A stretch of DNA of 64,000 bases from Magnolia sinica (taxonomy: Eukaryota; Streptophyta; Magnoliopsida; Magnoliales; Magnoliaceae): assembly GCF_029962835.1 (NCBI RefSeq), contig NC_080581.1:21714001-21778000 (forward strand), given 5' to 3'. The position numbers were made by a program, and so were the translations under genes. Shown piece by piece: positions 56,901 to 64,000 of this stretch. Each line of letters opens with the position of its first letter. The first letter of the stretch is position 1. The notes beneath the pieces are model-generated. The model had not been told where the DNA came from. It did not search any database and saw nothing but the letters and a program-made list of their open reading frames with translations.

Positions 56901-59900
56901 AGATCAATGGGCCTATCCAAAAGAACTGAGTCCACAAGGCCTACTTGCTAACACAAACATGCATATACTATATCACATAATGGGCCCTAAAGAAATGGCC
57001 CAAAACAAAAGTCATCCAATTCATACATTATGGTGGGCTTGAGTGCAGCTCAAAAATCCAAGAATACACATAGGCAAGGCCTATACTGATAGTGTGAGCC
57101 TTACCACATCAGCCCAAAGACTTAGCAAGGCCCTCCACACTATACATTTATGTGGGCCCCGCAAGTCAGCCCATAATTAAGCATTTCATGAGGGCATCAC
57201 GGCTAATAAATACACACGGTCAGCCTGTAGACGGCCCGTTGGGCCCGTGAAATAATAAGGTCTGGCCCTGCACGATCTTGGGCTCAAGAAATAGGTTTCC
57301 AGCCCATTGGGCCTATAAACTACCAAAAATCTGGTTAAGGCTAACCCCCAACATCACCACAAAGGTGGGCCTTAAGAGGAACTAATTATGCCCAAAAATG
57401 TCTAAGGAAATAAGGCAAGGAGTGTGTGCAATACTCCCTTAAATATGGTGGGCCACAACAGCTCCAAAACAATCAACTATGGAGCAAATTTGGGCCCCTT
57501 ACTGGAATTTCAGCCCACCCACTTCCTGGGCCTGCTGGAATCCAGAAATTTATGTAATTCCAGATGGGTTACTAGCCCATGGTGACCCACACATATTACA
57601 GTGGGTCCCACCGGATGAGAGGGGAATGCACAACACATATTAGAAGTGGGCCATGCCGCTGGAATACAGGCCCAACAACAGCCCAAGGTAGGGGCATCCC
57701 GTGATGGGTAGTCCTACGGGCCTGAGTATCTGGACCAAAACTGACCCAAGTTTGCAGGCCACACCACGATCAGTACAGGGGCCCGATGGCCATGAAAATT
57801 TACAAGATGGTCCTCCCATAGGTGGACCACGAATCCTCAAAATTTTGTGATTTTTGGAGGGTCAGAAGTATTTTAATTAATTTAAATAAAACAGACCATC
57901 AAGAAAATCTGGTGAATCGGGACACCTGAACGTGGTGAGCCATTCTATCACTTGTCACGGTGTACACAGGGCTCCATTGGCCCCAAAAAATTTTAGGTGA
58001 TTCCCACCATGGGTGGACCACCTCTCTGTAAATTTTCATAATTTTAGGATATTCAAAAGTATTTAAATTAATTTAAATAATACAATCTATCCAGGGTGAA
58101 ATATTGCTGGAATATAACTGTCTTGAATTTGGGCCATCCAATGGGTGGGTTCTGGGCCTCCAAAATTCCTGAAATTTGGACCCAAGGTCCCTCATCAAGA
58201 CTAAAACAATTTGGCATCCAGAAATATGGCCCACTTTCTTAGAAATTATTTTTTTAATATTATTTTTATGGGACTATGCTGCTGGACTGCACAGCAGAAA
58301 TTTCTGGCAGTCCAGTATGTTGGCCCACCCTTTTGGATGCCCAAATAGGATTACTTGGCCCTGAAATTGTGTGAATAGGTCCTACCATGGGTGGGACACC
58401 TCCCTACAAAAATTTAGGATTTTTGGGATAGTAAAAATATTTTATTTAACTCATGCAATTTATGGACAGCAAGGTCCAGATTTTTATTTTCCTGCTCCAG
58501 CAATGCTGCGGTCCTTGACTTTAGCACCCCATTTGAGTGGGCCCAGGTCTATGTAAATTTGGAAAAATGTAAGGCCAACCTTCCCATACAAGTATACAGT
58601 AAGGTGGGGTCCACAAAGGTGGCCCAACATTTCAAAATCAGGCTGATATTTATGATTTTCCAGCAAACAGTGTAGCTGGACAATCCAGAAAAATCTGGAC
58701 CGTCCACCCTCCTTGGCCCACCCTTTTGGGTGATCAAATAGGGACATTTGAAGGTGAGGTTTAGCATACTTTTAGATGGGGTCCACACCTCAAAGAGAAG
58801 TCTAAGAAATCAGGAAAAAGGAGACCACAAACAAGGCCTACAACCCATACATTACAGGATAAAAAAAAAATTCCAGCAATCTGGATAGCAACATGTTGCT
58901 GTCTAGATCAGCCCAAAAAATTTAATAAATGGGAAATAAATCATAGATTCCACAAGGTGGGGTCCACCCTGATGTGTCACACAACTCCCAAGCCCAGTCC
59001 CTCCCCAAGAAAATCTATAAAATCAGGCCCAAAGGCTTTCCAAATCAAGCAGCAAAACTAGGCAGCACAGTTGGGCCTGGGTGTCCAACAACTTGGGCCT
59101 GGATGTCCCAAAAATTTAAAAATTCTGGTTGCATGGCACATCAGGTGGGCCACATAATCATTACATCTAAACCATAGAAAGTGGAGAAGAGAAGAATAAA
59201 GGAAATCTCATCAAGATGGGGTCCATGGAGAATGGCCTCATCAAGATCACATGCATGCAAGTGATGGCTAAAAAGACCTTATTCAAGGAGTGGTGGACCT
59301 TCACCATTGATGTGGTGAGTCCTACACTCTCCATATGAAGCAACAAAAGATCTATGAAAATAAGAATCATGCAATCTATCCTACATACTCACCCACTTGT
59401 TGGATCTTCAAGATTCTTCAATCACCATGCTCCTTAAGCTTCAAGGAAGGAGGTTCAATGGTGATGATGGATCTTTGATGGTTAGATCTAGGGGGAAAGA
59501 AGAGGAAAGAGGGCTGGAAAAGTTCAGCAATGGAGGACATTGGAGGGCATTTGCAAAGAGGATAAGAGAGAAATGAAGAAAGAGAGAGGGAGATGAGAGA
59601 GTTTTTAAAGTTGAAATGATTGCTTTCTTAGAAAAAGATGAGTTTTGAAAAGAGAAAATAATCATTGCTCATGGGATAGGGTGGCTCATCATTGCCTAGA
59701 GAAGCTAATCTCATCATGGTTTTCTTGAGAAAAGAAGCCATCATTGCTAGGCTAAAGGTGGCTTACATGGGGAATAGTGCACATGGGGAAATGTGCAATC
59801 AGGTGGGTCCCACCAAAAATGCAATCAACGGTCCAAATAATGCGCGGCCCATAACTTTTGATGGACACGCTGGATTTACGCATGAGACGCGGCACTGGAA

Positions 59901-60217
59901 CCGCGGCGACGATGCGGTCGCAATGGCATAGGTCTTGGGTCAATCCGAGTCGGGTCTACGTGACCAAACTCGAGGGTGACTGCAATCACTATCCGAAGGT
60001 CGCGGGTCGCCGAAATTTGACCGGTAGGACCGCGGGACCAAAATACACGAGATGCATACTCACACACACACATACACACATGCGAACTCGGGTTAGGTCT
60101 CACATGAACAATGACTACACTCATTGGGAGATGTATGCGATTGGCAGAAGTGCAAATCCCACCATCAACAGCCAGGGCAACAAGTTTCTTGCCCCGACGA
60201 ATTGCTTTGCCAAGGAG
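53983..60217 (+). pseudogene. Captured pectate lyase exon, split by solo LTR 2
   Basis: The left piece (53983-54013) follows an acceptor and reads CRHGYFHVVN. The right piece (60110-60217) reads [20 protein letters not shown], then [16 protein letters not shown], and ends at a GTAATG donor. The two pieces fit in the same frame once the 6.1 kb insertion and one TGAAC copy are set aside. They are the well-conserved core of PL1 pectate lyases, cell-wall enzymes that cleave pectate. The exon was about 139 bases long; no other part of the gene is near. Confidence 0.88.
54014..60104 (+). mobile_element. Solo LTR, TGTCACGCCCC family, 6.1 kb (copy 2)
   Basis: It begins TGTCACGCCCCAGACTTGG, ends TTAGGTCTCACA and is flanked by perfect TGAAC (54009-54013, 60105-60109). 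The first ~1 kb aligns with copy 1 (CAGCCTCCGTAGTACCCCAT, GATCCTGGGATCCTACAAGG, CACGCATCAATCGTGCATAA) and so does the last ~230 bases (ATGAGACGCGGCACTGGAAC). The middle (55380-58800) is about 2 kb longer than in copy 1 and full of TGGGCC/GGCCCA phrases. No ORF with a recognisable domain. Confidence 0.9.
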
Positions 60218-60531
60218 GTAATGTAACAGTAACAATTGAATTCTCTAACATCTCCACTACCATAAACTACATCTACAAATTGAAAAATGATATGAGCAAG
60301 CTCTATTAGAGTAGATTCCCACCACTAATCCTAGTATATTTGAAATATTTGTTATAGATTAGATTATATTAGATTTTAGGTTACCTTTAGTATATAAACA
60401 TGTCATTGCCAATGGAATAATTCACCGAAGATCTTCACAATGTAGTTGCTAAAATGTAAGAACTCAGTGATTTGGTCCTTAGTACAAGCTAAATGTATGT
60501 TATCTCATCTAGTGAGGTTGTCACATTTCAG
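60218..60531 (+). other. Intron-like spacer in the mosaic
   Basis: A short readable stretch near 60400 (EDLHNVVAKM before GTAAGA) may be one more exon piece; not identified. It ends in TCACATTTCAG, the acceptor of the next exon. Confidence 0.4.
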
Positions 60532-60627
60532 GCACTTGTGGTGAAGCTAAGGGAAGGCACCGGGCCAAATGCTAATACTGGTGTTGTCACTAGAGTTCTT
60601 GCAACTGTTGGGGAGCTTGCTAGGGTG
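60532..60627 (+). pseudogene. TOR: Captured exon: TOR kinase HEAT-repeat region, part 1
   Basis: It is exactly 96 bases (32 codons) between an AG acceptor and a GTAGGT donor. It reads ALVVKLREGTGPNANTGVVT and RVLATVGELARV. It fits the N-terminal HEAT repeats of plant TARGET OF RAPAMYCIN, with ALV-KL and VGELARV as I recall them, and the neighbouring exon makes the call stronger. The frame is intact here, but it is only ~1% of TOR. Confidence 0.75.
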
Positions 60628-61023
60628 GTAGGTTTACTTCCCTATTTTTTGGGTTATATTTTGTATCATGTAGTGTGCTGGTACAAGTTCCAATTTCATC
60701 AAGTCTGATACTTTAAATTAGCTTGCCTTTTATGTGGGTGGTATGAAAAGGAATGGTGAAAAGGTTCTATTTTGATGCTAAATTGTCGAAGCATTGCTCT
60801 AGGAGTTTTTGCTTGTTTACTTTAATTTGTAATAAGTAGTGATCATGTTGTCATTTTGGTATCTACCTCCTTTCATAGAGGCTAGCATACTTGCTTGCTG
60901 CATTACACTTTGGGGACCACATGATGTGAGGATAATCACTTACCAGTTATGTTTTCACATGGATGTTTTTTCTCTATTAGCAATGGTGTGATCTTAATTC
61001 GTTTGTTGTGGTCCTTGTTATAG

Positions 61024-61154
61024 GGAGGTTTTGGAATGAAGCAATATCTTGGTGAACTAATGCAAGTAATTGTTGAAGCCCTCTTGGATGGAGCTGCTAT
61101 TATAAAGTGGGAAGTGGCTGTCGCAACTCTTAGTCAAGTTGTACAGAGCACTAG
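61024..61154 (+). pseudogene. TOR: Captured exon: TOR kinase HEAT-repeat region, part 2
   Basis: 131 bases between an acceptor (GTTATAG) and a GT donor. It reads GGFGMKQYLGELMQVIVEAL, then LDGAAIIKWEVAVATLSQVV and QST. This corresponds to the plant TOR segment GGFAMRQYI-ELMPLIVEALLDGAA-KREVAVSTLGQVVQSTG. It follows part 1 in the order expected in the parent gene, and the ~400-base intron between them is kept, which shows DNA-level copying. No kinase domain is present. Confidence 0.85.
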
Positions 61155-61329
61155 GTATTGTGTTCTCATTGCTAGTCCAAGCTAGAATAAAGAAGGATGG
61201 TTATGTCAGCCTATCAGGTTGGCAGCCAGCATTAAATTGGGCTGATGTTTTTATCATGAATCCTGACAACTTTGAGATTTTTTTTTTATTTTAGAAAATT
61301 AAGAATGGGTCCTGATTGAGCATGTGCAG

Positions 61330-61690
61330 GTTCGGGGGCTCCCTTGTGCCCACAATTTCCAAGTGGAATGCATTGACGAGTGGCTCCAGCTGAATGTGAA
61401 GTGCCCCCATTGCCACTACTCCATCTTCCCTAACCTCGACCTCAGCGCCCTCTCCAACCTTCACGCTGACTCTGGGCGTCCCTCTACTAGTGTTTTGACG
61501 GCCACACACTACGTGCACATGCAACCAGTAGGCCAGAGCTACCTGTTGAGGTTGTAGGGCCTGCTATGCACAATCCGAATGGAGAATGCTGGTGGAGGCA
61601 ATGATGATGCTAGCCTGGAAGCAGCAGAAGATGGATGGGCAGTGTTATCTCAGGGTCTACCAAGCACAACGGCACCGGTGATGACGGGCA
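61330..61690 (+). pseudogene. SIS3: Captured last exon: RING-H2 E3 ligase SIS3-like
   Basis: After an acceptor (GCATGTGCAG) it reads VRGLPCAHNFQVECIDEWLQ, LNVKCPHCHYSIFPNLDLSA, LSNL. This is the second half of the RING-H2 domain and the tail of the membrane E3 ligase SIS3 (sugar-insensitive 3). The second zinc-binding His of the H2 pair is Gln (HNFQ for HNFH). A TAG at 61555 replaces a Gln codon; tail similarity (ENAGGGNDDASLEAAEDGW) continues beyond it. The first RING half and all membrane segments are absent. Confidence 0.87.
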
Positions 61691-61867
61691 TGACCATGAC
61701 TTTGTATTATTTGTGGAACCTAATGTTGTGTAACAATTTGATTAAGTTAAACTTTAAATCGACTATTGTTAACTATTTTGTAGGTATTGTGGCATTCATG
61801 ATTGATTGCTTCATGAGTGGATTGAATGAATGGATTAGTAGTTTAAATAAATATTTTAAAAAATAAA
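61691..61867 (+). other. CACTA internal sequence
   Basis: AT-rich bridge between the SIS3 fragment and the subterminal repeats. No gene. Confidence 0.45.
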
Positions 61868-62309
61868 TATTTTTAGCCTCAATTTGTAACTGAGGCTTGG
61901 ATTTAGCCTCGGTCGTTGGGAACCAAGGTTGAAATTCCTGTGGCTAAAGGCTTTAGCCTCGGTTGTTAAGAACCGATGTTAAAAATAGATTTAGCTTCAA
62001 TTGGAGGCAATTGAGGCTGAAATTTGGATTTAGTCTCAGTTAGAAACAATGGAGGCTAAAATTTTGATTTAGCCTCATTTCAAGAAAACTGAAGCTAAAA
62101 AGGTTCTTTTAGCTTCACTTGAAGAACCGAGGCTATAAAAGTCATTTTAGCCTTGGTTGCTGAAACTGAGGCTAAAGTCTTTAGCCATGGGGGTTTCAAC
62201 CTCAGTTTGGATAACTGAGGCAAAACTGAGGCTAAAGCTTTTAACCTCAGTTTTTAACCTTTTTAACCACAGTTTTGAACCGAGGTTAAAGCCCCCTTTT
62301 CTTGTAGTG
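61868..62309 (+). mobile_element. CACTA transposon end: subterminal repeats and terminal CACTACAAGAAAA
   Basis: TTTAGCCTC(A/G)GTT and its complement AAC(C/T)GAGGCTAAA alternate more than ten times. The stretch closes with CCCCTTTTCTTGTAGTG, the complement of CACTACAAGAAAA, the classic plant CACTA terminus. TTG (62310-62312) would be the 3-bp target duplication. It lies inside an Athila-like pol fragment whose coding sequence stops exactly here. The matching left end was not found in the window. Confidence 0.88.
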
Positions 62310-62312
62310 TTG

Positions 62313-62760
62313 CATAATGAATAACGTAGGGCTTCTTTTCTTCTTTCTGGCCTAACATCGCCCCAATAGCATAGTCAGACACATTACACATAAGTTCAAA
62401 AGGAATGCTTCAATCGGATGGCTGCATGATAGGTGTGGTAGTTAACATGCCATTGAGCTTAGAGAAAGTTTCTTCGCATTGCTCAGTCCACTCATATCGT
62501 ACATCCTTTTGAAGTAAATTACATAAAGGATGAGAGAGGTGACTAAAGTCCTTTATGAATCTTTTGTAAAACCCAGTGTGTCCTAAGAAGGATTGCACGT
62601 CTCGTATGCTTTTGGGTGGAGGTAAGGTAGAGATAAGATCAATTTTAGCTTTATCTATCTCAATTCCCTTAGACAAGATAGATGATATGTCCAAGAACAA
62701 TTCCCTTATGAACCATGAAATGACACTTCTCCCAATTTAGTACCAAATTCTTTTCCTCAC
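62313..62760 (-). pseudogene. Athila-like Ty3/gypsy RT/RNase H fragment
   Basis: Minus strand, read leftward: LVLNWEKCHFMVHKGIVLGH, then STLPPPKSIRDVQSFLGHTG, FYKRFIKDFSHLSHPLC, WTEQCEETFSKLN and FELMCNVSDYAIGAMLGQ. Typical of the Athila group. The first RNase H Asp (MCDASDYAIG) is Asn here. The coding part ends abruptly at the CACTA terminus on the left and at another repeat on the right (about 62760). Confidence 0.85.
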
Positions 62761-62764
62761 TTTG

Positions 62765-64000
62765 CTTAATGATTGCTTGCCTCTAAGTGCAGAGGTTCGT
62801 AAGTAGTATCCTGTGAATACAGGGTCGATCCCACAAGGAGATGAATTGTGAGAAGGAAAAAAATCAAATGCAAAACAAACTAAGTAATAAAACCTAAACT
62901 GATGATTTGATTTTGAGATTTTTGAATGGATGTAATTCAACTGAATAAAATAACACCCAAGCTTCAAAGTTCCACACATAGGTTAATGTTCCAAAATTAT
63001 GATGACTTGGATAACACAACTAGGATCTGAGCACTATGGTTAGCCTAATCGGAAAATAAAACAGTTTAAATATTTTAATAAATGATATAAAAGATTAGAA
63101 AATAATGGATTTGCACCATTGACATATATTCTCAAGCGCCAGTGATTTTAAGTATTCAATATCTATAGGATAATGAATATCAAAGAAATATAATAGGTTG
63201 AGAGCCTCTCCCATCTAGGAAATCTGATTGATCTAGGGTAAGCCTATCCATCAATGTGGATCTCATATGATGGAAACATATGGATCTCATAAGAGGATAA
63301 AAAATAAAACCTAAATAATAGATAACATGCATACACCATTCTTCTCATCATTAAAATAATCAATCATCATAACTTAAAGAATTATTAAACCCATGTGCTT
63401 CCCTTTTAGCTTGGGCTAGAAAGAACTTAGAAAAATATAATTAAATTACAGAAATAAAAAGCAACAAGAAATAAAGAAAAAAATATAAATAGAAAAAATC
63501 TAAAAAAAAAACAACTTATAAAGCTTTAATAAAACTAAAAACTCTTTAAAAACCTTAAATTTTACTTTGGGATGCCTTGAATAATGTTTAGGAATGCCCT
63601 AGGAAGCCCTATTTATAAGTAAGGAACTCCAATTTCGTATAAAGTTGAAAAACCCTAGAAACCTTCTAAAATATACGTATTTTTCCAAAATAGACTTCTC
63701 GCTACATAGTTCATTTAAAACAGACTTTCTGCTGCGTAGTTTTCTAAAATAGACTTCAGAGCTTTAGTATACACTTTTCAGGACGATTTTCGGATTCTTC
63801 ACTTCAAATCTTCGATTCTTTTCATTCCTCACTTGGCTTTCTTGGATCTTTGGCATGTGAATTCTTCAATCTTGGTCTCCTAAGATCCATCCCTTGCCTT
63901 GGTGATTTTTGAGCATCAAATTCTTACTTTTTAGCACCATTTTTCAATCCAAGCTCTTAAATTCACCTTGCAACACATACATGAGTAAAAGAAAGTATTA
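62765..64000 (-). repeat. Minus-strand LTR-like sequence
   Basis: It starts with AGGGTCGATCCCACAAGGAG (about 62820), a phrase related to the one in the insert at 5160. Near 63611-63617 ATTTATA on plus gives a TATA box (ACTTATAAATAGGGC) on the minus strand. A CTTCTCGCTACATAGTTCATT / CTTTCTGCTGCGTAGTTTTC / ATAGACTTCAGAGC series lies at 63690-63770. No coding region; runs off the window end. Confidence 0.45.

Larger units (their letters stand above)
50320..62309 (+). mobile_element. Putative Pack-CACTA carrying a multi-gene exon mosaic (left end unknown)
   Basis: The span covers pieces of seven named genes plus unnamed exons, all in plus orientation, each with splice sites, followed by a CACTA terminus. 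Co-oriented exon pieces with introns are the known pattern of transduplicating CACTA elements such as the Tpn1 family of morning glory and Tgm-Express of soybean. The grouping into one element is an inference; no left terminus or transposase was seen. Confidence 0.65.

Noticed and set aside
54014..60104. Complete LTR retrotransposon with two LTRs
   Set aside because: The family's start and end sequences each occur once, and no primer site, polypurine tract or pol is inside.
51445..61690. Annotating TOR, SIS3, NOT1, nucleotidase and pectate lyase as real genes
   Set aside because: Each is only one or two exons of a much longer gene, several carry stops or lost key residues, and unrelated genes follow each other within a few hundred bases.

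Overview
The window is nuclear DNA from a flowering plant. The evidence is plant-specific LTR retrotransposon lineages (SIRE/Maximus-like and Tork-like copia, Tekay-like, Tat-like and Athila-like gypsy), a plant DUF247 gene, and recognisable exons of plant genes. The very abundant foldback MITEs and LTRs built on GTGGGGCCCACCATGATG-like and TGGGCC phrases remind me of magnoliid genomes. That placement is a recollection and an inference, not shown by the sequence.

Layout: 1-2900 is the decayed 3' half of a Tekay-like gypsy element with polypurine tract and LTR start. 3840-4912 is the 3' end of a copia element on the minus strand. 4921-14681 is a nearly full-length, heavily mutated SIRE-like copia element (damaged 5' LTR, PBS, gag, protease, integrase, RT/RNase H, env-like region, polypurine tract, 3' LTR). 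14690-26820 is a 5'-truncated Tat-lineage gypsy element with dual RNase H and the lineage's antisense ORF; its 3' LTR is split by a 4.1 kb solo LTR (22054-26149, target duplication GTATG).

28-33.1 kb is a MITE cluster: three MULE-type foldback elements with 9-bp target duplications, or four counting one that differs at a single base, a hAT-type element with an 8-bp duplication, and older copies. Next to it lies the only intact protein-coding gene I see, a 548-codon single-exon DUF247 gene (33398-35044). 36-37.1 kb holds two opposite tRNA-derived SINEs, one with a perfect 17-bp target duplication. 39.3-41.4 kb is a tandem array of about 380-bp units. 41.9-46.8 kb is LTR, MITE and CACTA-like debris.

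50.3-62.3 kb is the most interesting part: a mosaic of short exon pieces from at least seven unrelated genes, all on the plus strand, with splice sites and intron pieces retained. They are a P4-ATPase flippase, NOT1, an HAD 5'-nucleotidase, an extended-PHD protein, pectate lyase, TOR kinase and the RING ligase SIS3. The mosaic ends in CACTA subterminal repeats and a CACTA terminus at 62309 that sits inside an Athila-like pol fragment. I read it as a Pack-CACTA (transduplicating) transposon. It was later hit by solo LTRs at 47136-50314 (CTTCT duplication) and 54014-60104 (TGAAC duplication); the second landed inside the captured pectate lyase exon. The left terminus of the CACTA element was not found. 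The rest, 62.8-64 kb, is another minus-strand LTR-like sequence.
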